64,000 nt of DNA from Kribbella soli (lineage in GTDB: Bacteria > Actinomycetota > Actinomycetes > Propionibacteriales > Kribbellaceae), in assembly GCF_004331345.1 (NCBI RefSeq), contig NZ_SJJZ01000006.1, forward strand, positions 62,001 through 126,000, written 5' to 3'. Made by a program: the position numbers and the translations under genes. The notes beneath the pieces are model-generated. The model saw only the letters and a program-made list of their open reading frames with translations. It did not search any database and was not told the origin of the DNA. Below, piece by piece: positions 33,992 through 42,707 of this stretch (position 1 is the stretch's first letter; each line of letters opens with the position of its first letter).

Positions 33992-36900
33992 TCAGATTGC
34001 CGGGTAAGCCTCGAGCTCGTAGAGGGAGTAGCCGTACTGCGTGGCACGGTGCACACCCTGCAGGCGGACGTAGCGCCCGGTGGCGTCGAGCCAGAGCGTG
34101 TCGGTCCCGCCGTCGCCGTCGGTCACCTCGGCCGCGGTCGTCCAGGTACTCCCGTCATCCGAGACCTGCACCTGGTACGCCGAGCCGTACGCCGCCTCCC
34201 AGCGCAGCACGACCTTGCCGAGGCGCGTCGTCGTACCGAGATCGACCTGGAGCCAGGAGGCGTCGTCGTACCCGGACGCCCAGCGCGTGGCCGTGTCTCC
34301 GTCGACTGCGAGGCCGGCGGTGAACGACGTACCGGGTTCGATGCTCGAGGCAACGGCCGGGTGATCCAGCGCGACGTTGGCGGCACCGGTGCGAGGCCGT
34401 ACGGCGACCCGCAGGACGGCGTCGAAACTGGTCGTGCCGGAGGTGAACGTCACCGGAATGTCCACGTCTGCAAGGGCCGCGTCGGCGGGAGGAGTCAGCT
34501 TCACGGTGACAGACTGGGTGAATCCGCGTTTGACGGTGACCGGCGTACTGGCCGGATCCGCGGTCCATCCTGCCGGCGGGGCGACGCGCAAGGTACCGGT
34601 CACGTCCGCACCGCGTTCAGCGGAGATGTCGATCACGAAGCTCGACGCTGCACCGCGGACCACGTCGGCCCGGTCCGCGTCGACGTGCAGCCCGGCGAGC
34701 GGCGTGTCACTCCACAGCGGCACGATCTCAGCCACAGCCGGAGTTCCGCTCTTCCACACCAGCCGCACGGCCTCGGCGCGAAGATCGTTCGCCGGCACCT
34801 CGGCGTACGCCGATGACACCGTTCCGATCCGCTGCCAGGCTCCCCCGACCTGGACCTCCACGTCCGCCGACCCCACGTTCGCCGACTGCTGGAGAATCGT
34901 GAGACCCGCCAGTTCCCTCGGCGCCGACAGGCCGACGGTCAACGCATCGCCGGGACCGGGCGCCGCGACCGGCACGTAGGCAGTGTCCAGGTTTCCGTCC
35001 ACCGCACGCTGGTACGACGATCCCGGCGCGGGCGCCGGCGTACCACCGGCTGTCAGCGTCGTCTTCCGCCCGCCGATCGTCTCGACCGAGAACTCTCGCA
35101 CCACCACCCAGAAGTCGGTCGCGGACAACGACCGGTACCGCACGTAGCGCGCGGTCGTGCCGGCCGGTGCCGTGGTCCGCACTTCGGCCGTGGTCGCGCG
35201 CGTCAGCTCGGTCCACCGCGTGCCGTCGAGCGAGTACTCCAACGCGCCCGACTGGATGTAGTCGTTCGGGCTGGACGTCTTGCCCATCAGCAGTTCGATC
35301 GCGCCGATGGTCGCCGGTTCACCGAGATCGACGCGGACTTCGGAGCCCTGATCGGGGGTGCCGTTGCTCCAGAAGAACGTGTTCGGGTCGCCGTCGACCA
35401 TCCGCGCCGGCACGTTGTCCTGGTAGGTCCCCAGGTTCGTCGTCGCGGTGCGACCCGGCTGTACGCCGAGCCAGCGGTCGTGGACGCGGCCGGTCTCGGC
35501 GATCAGTTCGTCGACCACCCGTTCGCCGATCCGCGGATAGGTGCCGCTGTGCGGCAGGCGGCCGTCCCGGATCGCCTTGGCCTCGGTCACGAGACCGCTC
35601 ATCTGCTGCCGAGCGGTCCAGGCCGCTGCTCCGTCGCCGGCATCCAGAGCCGCGAGCAGATCGAGGGCGCGCCCCATCGCCTGTCCCCACAACTCTGTTG
35701 CCTTGAGCCACGATTCCGCCTCGTCGGCGAAGGCGGGATCGACAACTCCCGACCGGATCGTCCCCGGTGCAGCGGTGATGGCGTTGACCCGCGGGCGCAG
35801 GCCGGCGATCGCCTGGGCACGCTGCCCGGATCGCCACAGCTGCCAGAACTGCTCGACCGCGGCACCGAACACCGGAGCACTCTCCGGATGCAGCGTGCCG
35901 TCGTACGTGTTCAGATCCGCGAACACCTGCAGAGCCGCGGTCGTAGCCGCATTGCCGCCCGCCCGCTCGGCCAGCGCGCGACGCCAGGACGCCTGCTCGT
36001 CGTACTTCGCCGGGTTCCAGCCGAGTTCGGCGAACGAGTACAGCGCGATCTTGCTGACCGCCGCCTGGTTCATCGGGTTCGAGATGACGCCGGCGACGTG
36101 ATCGGCGATCGCGGGCTCACGGCCGCTGTACGGCGCGAGCAGCAGCCGGCCGGCGGCGTAGTCGTTGACCGGGTAGTTGTCCCAGATCAGGATGTCGTGG
36201 CCGAACACGGCCTTCGCCTGGGCCGCCTGCGCCGCCGTGATCGTCCGCGGCACCACCCCGATGCCGGTCCAGTGCACGACCACGTCGGTGTCGAGCTGCT
36301 CCCGCAAAGCCTTCTTGTACGGCGTTTCGCTGACGTTGTAGTACTCCGTCGGCACCATCTGCAGCGGCGCGACATCCGCCTTCGTCTCCACCCATTCGCG
36401 CTGCACCCGGTTGAGCAGATCGCTCTGCGCCCGGCCGGCGGCGCCCCCGCCGGTGCCGTACTTCGCCTTGTCCGCGTCGCAGTGCCAGGAGTTGTAGTCG
36501 ATGTCGTCGAGCGGCACGTTGAAGGATCGGGCGCCCACGTCGTACAGCGCCTGGAACTTCGCGATCAGGGCCTGGAAGTCGGCGTCCGAGGTGTAGCAGA
36601 TCGACAGGCCCGGCGAGAGCGCGAAGGTGAAGTCGACCTTGTTCTGGCGCGCGCGGGTGACGAGCTCGGCGAGTTGGGCGAGCTTGTCGGCCGGGTACGG
36701 GTCGCGCCACTGCTCCCGGTGGTACGGGTCGTCCTTCGGCGCGTACTCGTACGTGTTCATGCGATGGTCGCCGAGGTAGCTGAGCTCGTCGAGGCGGTCC
36801 GCGTGCGACCAGGGCGTGCCGTAGAAGCCCTCGATCGCACCGCGGTAGCGCATCGTCGGCCAGTCCCGGATCGCGACGCCGGGCATCCAATCGCGGCCAG

Positions 36901-37378
36901 GGCGGGCCTGGATCAGCTGGGCGAGCGACTGCGCCGCGTAGTACGTGCCGTCGGAGTCGACGCCGTCCAGGACCACGTGACCGCGATCGTGCCGGTCGCG
37001 ACCGGCGGCGAGAACGTACCCCTCGACGGGCAAGCCGGTGCTGTCCGGAACGTGCAAGGCACCGAGCACCGACGCGTCACGGCCCAGCCAGATGGTCGTC
37101 GGCGTACCGGGGTCGCTGCCGTTCGTGGTCCGGATGCTCGTCACGCCGGCGCGGTTCAAAGCCTGGCGTACGACGCGCTCGGCATCCGCATCGGTGCGCG
37201 AGGTGCGTACCAGCCCGACGACCGGGGTGAGCGGGAAGCCGTCGGCACGTTGCACGAGTTGCTGTGGCTCGGGTGAGACCGCAGCAACCGCGGCACCGGT
37301 CGCCCCGGCGTACTGAGGCAGGAGTGCGAGCGGGGCAACCAGGGCGAACACGCTGACAGCAGACCGGAGCAGGCGCAT
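33992..37378 (-). CDS. Secreted GH84 beta-N-acetylglucosaminidase, multidomain
   Basis: The 1128-residue protein has a signal peptide (to about residue 31), an N-terminal GH20/84 alpha/beta domain, and a GH84 barrel opening RYRGAIEGFYGTPWSHADR. The catalytic aspartate pair is Asp291-Asp292 in SFNVPLDDIDYNS, with further motifs YYNVSETPY, VHWTGIGV and LIWDNYPVND. A helical domain follows, then F5/8-type (discoidin) modules, an NEW3-type Ig module (PAGWTADPASTPVTVKRG) and a final F5/8 module ending YSLYELEAYPAI. It removes GlcNAc from glycans or chitin-derived material. ATG 37378 follows GAGGAG. It is divergent from the GH16 genes. Confidence 0.92.
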   Translation of the reverse strand: MRLLRSAVSVFALVAPLALLPQYAGATGAAVAAVSPEPQQLVQRADGFPLTPVVGLVRTSRTDADAERVVRQALNRAGVTSIRTTNGSDPGTPTTIWLGRDASVLGALHVPDSTGLPVEGYVLAAGRDRHDRGHVVLDGVDSDGTYYAAQSLAQLIQARPGRDWMPGVAIRDWPTMRYRGAIEGFYGTPWSHADRLDELSYLGDHRMNTYEYAPKDDPYHREQWRDPYPADKLAQLAELVTRARQNKVDFTFALSPGLSICYTSDADFQALIAKFQALYDVGARSFNVPLDDIDYNSWHCDADKAKYGTGGGAAGRAQSDLLNRVQREWVETKADVAPLQMVPTEYYNVSETPYKKALREQLDTDVVVHWTGIGVVPRTITAAQAAQAKAVFGHDILIWDNYPVNDYAAGRLLLAPYSGREPAIADHVAGVISNPMNQAAVSKIALYSFAELGWNPAKYDEQASWRRALAERAGGNAATTAALQVFADLNTYDGTLHPESAPVFGAAVEQFWQLWRSGQRAQAIAGLRPRVNAITAAPGTIRSGVVDPAFADEAESWLKATELWGQAMGRALDLLAALDAGDGAAAWTARQQMSGLVTEAKAIRDGRLPHSGTYPRIGERVVDELIAETGRVHDRWLGVQPGRTATTNLGTYQDNVPARMVDGDPNTFFWSNGTPDQGSEVRVDLGEPATIGAIELLMGKTSSPNDYIQSGALEYSLDGTRWTELTRATTAEVRTTAPAGTTARYVRYRSLSATDFWVVVREFSVETIGGRKTTLTAGGTPAPAPGSSYQRAVDGNLDTAYVPVAAPGPGDALTVGLSAPRELAGLTILQQSANVGSADVEVQVGGAWQRIGTVSSAYAEVPANDLRAEAVRLVWKSGTPAVAEIVPLWSDTPLAGLHVDADRADVVRGAASSFVIDISAERGADVTGTLRVAPPAGWTADPASTPVTVKRGFTQSVTVKLTPPADAALADVDIPVTFTSGTTSFDAVLRVAVRPRTGAANVALDHPAVASSIEPGTSFTAGLAVDGDTATRWASGYDDASWLQVDLGTTTRLGKVVLRWEAAYGSAYQVQVSDDGSTWTTAAEVTDGDGGTDTLWLDATGRYVRLQGVHRATQYGYSLYELEAYPAI

Positions 37379-37547
37379 GAGTCTCCTCGGGCAGGGCGGG
37401 TGAAGCCAGTTAGCCAGTGCGCGGAACTGCACGTCAAGTGCTCGGGCTAGGCAGTTTCAGGCAATCTTTCGCTCGCGTGGGATTGGATATTCACATAGTG
37501 GATCTGGAATGTTACGGTCCTGCAAGGTTCCGGACCGGAGGTGCGAG

Positions 37548-38738
37548 ATGCGACTTGCTGGGGCTGGTGTCGGGCTGTTGGTGGTTACGTCGATGCTCGT
37601 GGCGGCGAAGCCTGTTGAAGCCGTGGATGCAGTGGATGCCGCGCCCGCGGCCGGCTACGCGCTCTCGTGGGCCGACGAGTTCGACGGCACTGCCCCGGAC
37701 ACCGCGGAGTGGAACTTCCGGACGGACTTGAAGGGCAGTCAGCAGCTCGCCGACAACGTCAAGGTCGGCAGTGGACTGATGACGATCTACCTGTGCCCGA
37801 AGAACCGCGCGGGCGAGAACTGCCAGAACACAGTGGCCTCGGGCAACACGTACACAGGCGGCGGTCTGATCAGCAAACGCAGGCTGCGCTACGGCTACTA
37901 CGAGACGCGGGCGAAGATGAACGTCGGCAGCGGCTGGCATTCCTCGTTCTGGGCGGCACAGAGCGGTGGCGCCAGCCCGCAGACCGAGATCGACGGCTTC
38001 GAGGTCGACTCGAACCTACCGGCGAAGATCCGGCACAACGTGTTCGCCTGGGGGCAGGGATACACGCCCACCAGCAACGTCTACGACCTCACCTTCGACA
38101 CTTCGGCTGCCTTTCACACGTACGGGTTCGAGTGGCTGGAAGACTCGGTCCGGTTCTACGTCGACGGCACCCTGGTCGAAGAAGGCGACGTATCGGCGGC
38201 GTACCCGGCCGACAGCTACGTGCACAACTACCTCAACGTGTGGCTGACGTCGATCGCCTACAAGCCGATCGAGAATCCGGTGGACGAAAGCGCGCTGCCC
38301 GGGAAGGTGCAGTTCGACTACTTCCGCTACTACCAGCGCGACGCGTACGCCGACAACGACACCCCCGGCGGGAGTTACACCGAGACCGGCACCGGCTGGG
38401 GGGCGACCGGAGTTCGGGCCTTCGCCGGACTGACCGGGCGCTACTCCTGCGACAGCGGGACCGCCGCGCGGTGGACGATCGCTCCCCCGGCCACGGGAAC
38501 GTACGACGTCTACTTCTACCGAGCCGGTGGCGCCGGCGGACAGGTCGACGCACCCGTCACGGTCTGGGACGGCGGTACCGCGCTGATCCGGTCCGAGGTC
38601 GATCTGACGCAGCCCAGTGGCTGGGTCCTGCTCGGCAACCACGCTCTGACCGGCGGTACGTCGTACATCGTGCGGATCGATCGCGACGGGGCGGGCTGTA
38701 TCCGCGCCGACTCCGTCAAGCTCGTCCGCTCAAACTAG
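37548..38738 (+). CDS. Secreted GH16 glycoside hydrolase with golvesin-like C-terminal module
   Basis: The 396-residue enzyme has a signal sequence (residues about 1-34) and a GH16 lectin-like sandwich: WADEFDGTAPDTAEW, GGLISKRRLRYGYYETRAKM and the catalytic TEIDGFEVDS, in which Glu147 is nucleophile, Asp149 assistant and Glu152 acid/base. The last about 125 residues, from YTETGTGWG, form a golvesin/xanthan-lyase-like binding module. Likely substrates are beta-1,3-glucans or related beta-galactans. ATG 37548 has GGAGG 6 nt upstream. It is followed 12 nt later by a second GH16 gene. Confidence 0.9.
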   Translation: MRLAGAGVGLLVVTSMLVAAKPVEAVDAVDAAPAAGYALSWADEFDGTAPDTAEWNFRTDLKGSQQLADNVKVGSGLMTIYLCPKNRAGENCQNTVASGNTYTGGGLISKRRLRYGYYETRAKMNVGSGWHSSFWAAQSGGASPQTEIDGFEVDSNLPAKIRHNVFAWGQGYTPTSNVYDLTFDTSAAFHTYGFEWLEDSVRFYVDGTLVEEGDVSAAYPADSYVHNYLNVWLTSIAYKPIENPVDESALPGKVQFDYFRYYQRDAYADNDTPGGSYTETGTGWGATGVRAFAGLTGRYSCDSGTAARWTIAPPATGTYDVYFYRAGGAGGQVDAPVTVWDGGTALIRSEVDLTQPSGWVLLGNHALTGGTSYIVRIDRDGAGCIRADSVKLVRSN

Positions 38739-38750
38739 GAGGTCGCGGTC

Positions 38751-41700
38751 GTGAAGGTCCGCAAATCTGTCCACGCCGGAATCGTCGCTGTGCTGCTCGC
38801 CGCGGGACTGGTGAACACACCGCCTGCTTCGTCGGTGCCTGCTTCTTCGGTGGAGGCCACGCCTGTTCTGCCGGTTCCGGGGTACCAGCTCGCCTGGTCC
38901 GACGAGTTCGACGGTGCGCGGCTCGACACCGGTTCGTGGTTCTACCGCGAGGGCGAGAAGGCGATCTGCTCGAACAACCCGGGCAACGTCTCGGTCGCCG
39001 ACGGTTCGCTGCGCATCGCGTTGAAACGCGAGGACCGTAACGGGATGCCGTACACCTGCGGTGGCGTGATCAGCCAGAAGACCTTCGGCTACGGGTACTA
39101 CGAGACCCGCGCGAAACTGTGGGGCGACCAGGGGTTCCACTCGGCGTTCTGGACGACCGGGCTGTCCGACTACGTGCCGGACACCCCGCAGTACAAGGGC
39201 CCGAACAACCGGGTGAACGAGATCGACGGCTTCGAGGTCGACTCGCACGCGCCCGATGTCTTCAGCCAGGTCTCGCACTGGTTCGTGCCGCAGCACGTCG
39301 GCAATCCGGGCGGGGTGTACCGCGGTCCGGATTCCTCCGACGGCTACCACGTCTACGGCTTCGAATGGACGCCGACCCAGGTGCGCTACTTCATCGACGG
39401 CCAGCTGACGCGCGTCCTGCCGAAGCCCGGACCGCACGGCCTGCAGAACATCTGGCTCACGACCCTCGGATTCACCGCACCGGTCGACGAGACCAATCTG
39501 CCCGGCGAAACGGCCTGGGACTACTTCCGGTACTACGCTCCGGTCCAGCCGGACGCCGACGTGTCCGCCGGCACGGTCGTCGTCGACAACGGCGACTCCG
39601 GGTACGCCGAATCCGGTCGGTGGACCGATGACGTCACCGACGGGCACCACCAGACGTTCGGCTTTCAGGACAAGGACGTACGGCGCACCGACGACCCGAC
39701 GGCATCGGCCGCCTGGCGACCACAGCTGCCGGCCAAGCAGTCGTACGAGGTGTTCGTCTGGAACCCGAGCTTCCTGCACACCGGCCAGAAGGCCGCGCGC
39801 TACACCGTGAGTCATGACGGCGGCCAGACCGCGGCGGTCGTGAACCAGGACAGCGCCGGTCAGCAGTGGGTCAGCCTTGGGGCTTACCGGATGACGCCTG
39901 GCCGCGGTCAAGGAGTACGCGTCACATCGGATCCGGCAGGCAGCGGCACGCTGCGCGCCGACGCGGTGAAGTTCGTCCCGGCAGTTGTCGTGGACAACGA
40001 TCAGACCGGGTACAGCGAACAAGGACCGTGGCAGTCCTCGAGTTCCGTGACCGGGTGGCGCGGGCAGGACACCCGGTGGTCGGGCGACCCGGCCGCGACG
40101 GCGCGCTGGGCGCCGACGTTGCCGCGCAGTACGACGTACGACGTCTATGCCTGGATCCCGGACGGCCGGCAGGACAGCGAGACTCGCATCGGAGTCACGG
40201 ATCCTGGCTACACAGAGTCCGGTGCGTGGGCCGCCTCGAGTCTGACCGGTTGGGACGGTACGGCGACCAGGACGACGAACGACACGAAGGCCACGGCGGA
40301 GTGGCGGCCGGAGCTGCCGATCGCCGGGCGGTACGAGGTGTCCGCCTGGGTGCCGAACGATGCGATCAGCACCACCGCGGCGCGCTACACGGTCGATCAT
40401 CCGGGTGGTCAGAGTTCGGTCGAGGTCGATCAGACGACGGGTGGCAAGCAGTGGGTGTCGTTGGGCACCTACGATTTCGCTGCGGGGACGGCGGGACGGG
40501 TCACGATCGCCAACGCCGCGGGGCGTGGTTATCTGCGAACCAACGTGGTGCGGTTCGTTCGCGTGGGCGCAGATGAGGCCACGCCGCCGACGTACACCGT
40601 CACGCATGCCGGCGGGGTCAGCACGGTCGCGCCGGATCTGAGCCTCGGGGTTGATCGCTGGGTCAAGCTGGGGAACTTCGCATTCGAGGCCGGTAGCAAG
40701 GGTTCGGTCACGGTCAGCGCGTCGGGTGGGGTCGTGCGCGCCGACGCCGTCAAGTTCCTGGCGGCGCCTGCTCGCAATCAGTTGCCGTCAGCACCGAATG
40801 CGGTGACTGCGTTCGTGCAGCCGAACCCGTCGAACGGCGACCAGGTCCTCCAGGTGCGATGGCTGCCGACCGGCGCGATCGGGTACCACGTGTACCTCGA
40901 CGGGAATCGGGTCACCTGGCAGCCGGTCCGCGGTGGCTCGTTCCGGATGTACGAGCTGCTTGCGGGACAGACGCATCGAGTGACCATGACCTCGGTCGAT
41001 CGGACCGGCAAGGAGTCCGCGCCGTCGACGCCCTTCGTGGTTCGTGTCCCGGTGGACAAGGTGCCTCCGGCAACACCGGCACAAGTGTCGGCTGAGGCGA
41101 CCAACGGTGGCGCGGTGCTGTACTGGCCGCAGAGCACCGAGGTAGATCTGCACGGATACAACGTGTACGTCGACGGGCGGCGGATCACCGACGTACCGAC
41201 CGGCAACCCGGCGGACGCACAGTCGCGCGCACTCGGCTTCCCGGTGCCGGACCTCACGAACGACGTCACCCATACCCTCGCGGTCACCGTGGTGGATCAG
41301 AGCGGCAACGAGTCGAAGCCGGCGACCGTGCCGGTGACACCGAAGCCGATGGCTGTCGTCGGAATCACCGACCCTGGCTACACCGAGACAGGAACCTGGT
41401 CCGGGTCGAGCGTCGCCGGCTGGCAGGGCACGTCGACCCGGACCAGCAACATCGCCACGGCGACCGCCGACTGGCGCCCAACTCTCGAAACCTCCGGCGA
41501 GTACGACGTCTACGCCTGGGTCCCGAACCACCTGAACAGCACCACCGCCGCTCGCTACACCGTCACCCACGCGAGCGGATCCGACGCGACCACCCTCGAC
41601 CAGACAACCGGCGGCGCCCGCTGGATCCTCCTCGGTCGCTACCCCTTCACCGCCGGCACCACAGCCCACATCACCCTCACCAACGCGGCGGGCACCGGCT

Positions 41701-41762
41701 GGCTCCGCACCAGCGCCGTGAAGTTCGTGCCCGCTACGTCAGGACTCGGGGGTGCCCGGTAA
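38751..41762 (+). CDS. Large secreted GH16 glycoside hydrolase with nested golvesin-like modules and FN3 domains
   Basis: The 1003-residue enzyme starts at GTG 38751, 7 nt after AGGAGGT that overlaps the previous stop. After a signal peptide the GH16 domain (about 44-275) carries NEIDGFEVDS with Glu157 and Glu162 catalytic. Then come golvesin-like modules: one intact (about 278-410), one split in two halves (about 412-479 and 607-673) with a complete module (about 481-606) inserted between them, two FN3-type domains (about 680-865) and a final module (about 868-1000). It is a tandem paralogue of the preceding GH16 and probably binds and cuts the same polysaccharide. Confidence 0.9.
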   Translation: MKVRKSVHAGIVAVLLAAGLVNTPPASSVPASSVEATPVLPVPGYQLAWSDEFDGARLDTGSWFYREGEKAICSNNPGNVSVADGSLRIALKREDRNGMPYTCGGVISQKTFGYGYYETRAKLWGDQGFHSAFWTTGLSDYVPDTPQYKGPNNRVNEIDGFEVDSHAPDVFSQVSHWFVPQHVGNPGGVYRGPDSSDGYHVYGFEWTPTQVRYFIDGQLTRVLPKPGPHGLQNIWLTTLGFTAPVDETNLPGETAWDYFRYYAPVQPDADVSAGTVVVDNGDSGYAESGRWTDDVTDGHHQTFGFQDKDVRRTDDPTASAAWRPQLPAKQSYEVFVWNPSFLHTGQKAARYTVSHDGGQTAAVVNQDSAGQQWVSLGAYRMTPGRGQGVRVTSDPAGSGTLRADAVKFVPAVVVDNDQTGYSEQGPWQSSSSVTGWRGQDTRWSGDPAATARWAPTLPRSTTYDVYAWIPDGRQDSETRIGVTDPGYTESGAWAASSLTGWDGTATRTTNDTKATAEWRPELPIAGRYEVSAWVPNDAISTTAARYTVDHPGGQSSVEVDQTTGGKQWVSLGTYDFAAGTAGRVTIANAAGRGYLRTNVVRFVRVGADEATPPTYTVTHAGGVSTVAPDLSLGVDRWVKLGNFAFEAGSKGSVTVSASGGVVRADAVKFLAAPARNQLPSAPNAVTAFVQPNPSNGDQVLQVRWLPTGAIGYHVYLDGNRVTWQPVRGGSFRMYELLAGQTHRVTMTSVDRTGKESAPSTPFVVRVPVDKVPPATPAQVSAEATNGGAVLYWPQSTEVDLHGYNVYVDGRRITDVPTGNPADAQSRALGFPVPDLTNDVTHTLAVTVVDQSGNESKPATVPVTPKPMAVVGITDPGYTETGTWSGSSVAGWQGTSTRTSNIATATADWRPTLETSGEYDVYAWVPNHLNSTTAARYTVTHASGSDATTLDQTTGGARWILLGRYPFTAGTTAHITLTNAAGTGWLRTSAVKFVPATSGLGGAR

Positions 41763-41889
41763 CGGGGTGCCGCGTTCGTCGGGAGCACGATCGGCAACCG
41801 CGCACCGAACGGCCGGACACCCAGCGAGCGCCGTACAAACCCTCCAGATGGTCAGCAATCCGGCAAAACTGACCGGCCTCCACATCTCG

Positions 41890-41908
41890 GCTAGTGCCCC
41901 GTCAAGAA
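41890..41908 (-). promoter_or_regulatory. TTGAC/ACTAGC element, minus-strand copy
   Basis: Read on the minus strand this site is TTCTTGACGGGGCACTAGC. It is a close inverted match to the element at 42262-42281 and lies on the other side of the palindrome array. It may be a promoter or operator; no gene is evident behind it. Confidence 0.25.
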
Positions 41909-41985
41909 TCGTTCGGGTCGCAAATCCGTCAGCTCGCCCGGTCCGCCTCCTACGCCCGCGCGACGGCGCGCCGTGCTCGTGCCCC

Positions 41986-42160
41986 CTCCCCAAACCGGTT
42001 TGGGGAGTCCTGCCTCCCCAAACCGGGAGGTAAGACTCCCCGGTCTGTGCGCAGCCTCCTCCCCAAACTGGTTTGGGGAGTATTACCTGCCCGAATCGGG
42101 AGGTCGGACTCCCCGGTCTGTGCGCAGACCCTCCCCAAACCGGTTTGGGGAGGGTCTGCG
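41986..42160. repeat. Tandem array of three perfect palindromes (72-73 bp period)
   Basis: The core CCCCAAACCGGTTTGGGG, flanked by CT and AG, occurs at 41986-42007, 42059-42080 (one compensated C-to-T/G change in the centre) and 42131-42152. The period is 73 then 72 bp, and the spacers are related (both contain CTCCCCGGTCTGTGCGCAG). The third copy extends to a perfect 38-bp palindrome, 42123-42160. The array fills much of the 564-bp gap between the GH16 gene and the DoxX remnant. Further copies are at 57393-57486. It may act as a strong transcription terminator or be a REP-like element. Confidence 0.85.
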
Positions 42161-42261
42161 TCGGTGGGGTGAAGACGTCTCGCCGGAGTGGTGGCGAGTT
42201 CGTCGATGAGAGTCAGCGGTCACGGCGGCGTGCCTCGCCCATGAGCGTTATGACCCAAACG

Positions 42262-42281
42262 TTCCTTGACGAGGTACTAGC
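42262..42281 (+). promoter_or_regulatory. TTGAC/ACTAGC element upstream of the DoxX remnant
   Basis: TTCCTTGACGAGGTACTAGC lies 46 bp before the start of the broken DoxX gene. The TTGACG could be a -35 box, and ACTAG-containing half sites are common in MarR/HxlR-type operators. No convincing -10 box follows. Confidence 0.3.
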
Positions 42282-42326
42282 TGTCTCGTCCGTGAGGCGC
42301 CCAACGCCCCACGGATCGGAGACCTC

Positions 42327-42674
42327 GTGTACGTCGCCTACCTCGCCACCACCCTCCTGGCCGCCGCACTCACCGGCAGCGCCGCGGTCGCGAACGTCCT
42401 CCGCCACGACTACCCCAAGGCCCAGGCCGACAAGATCCGCGTCGACCACAAGTAGATCCTCCCTTTCGGCCTCCTCCTCGGCGCCGGTTCGATCGGTCTC
42501 CTGGCCGGCCTCGCCGTACCGCCACTAGGAGTCCTCGCCGCCGCAGGCCTCGTCCTGTACTTCCTCGCCGCCCTGACCGCCCACCTCCGAGTCCACGACC
42601 ACAACCTCGCCCCGTGGACCCTGTACTTCACAACCTGCGCAGCTGCTCTCGTCACCACCATCGCCTACCACTGA
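42327..42674 (+). pseudogene. DoxX-like membrane protein gene interrupted by an in-frame TAG
   Basis: From GTG 42327 the frame reads MYVAYLATTLLAAALTGSAA then a KIRVDHK segment, stops at TAG 42453-42455 (codon 43), and continues in the same frame with ILPFGLLLGAGSIGLLAGL, PPLGVLAAAGLVLYFLAALTAHLRVHDHN and a last helix to TGA 42672-42674. The whole is a typical 115-residue, four-helix DoxX-like protein including the LYF..A..AHLR signature. A single base change explains the stop, so it is a young pseudogene, a sequencing error or, less likely, read-through. No separate start with a good ribosome site is seen after the stop. Confidence 0.75.
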
Positions 42675-42707
42675 ACTCCCGCCAGGTCGGTCTAGGCTGG
42701 GGCGATC

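Noticed and set aside
35480..37276. 598-codon plus-strand frame opposite the GH84 gene
   Set aside because: It mirrors a multi-domain hydrolase whose catalytic Asp pair and modules are all intact on the minus strand.
41739..41993. 84-codon minus-strand frame beyond the large GH16 gene
   Set aside because: It overlaps the GH16 3' end, shows no family pattern and has no ribosome site; it may be a chance frame.
41986..42160. Repeat array considered as a CRISPR or tandem-repeat gene
   Set aside because: There are only three units, the repeat is fully palindromic, the spacers resemble one another, and no cas genes are present.
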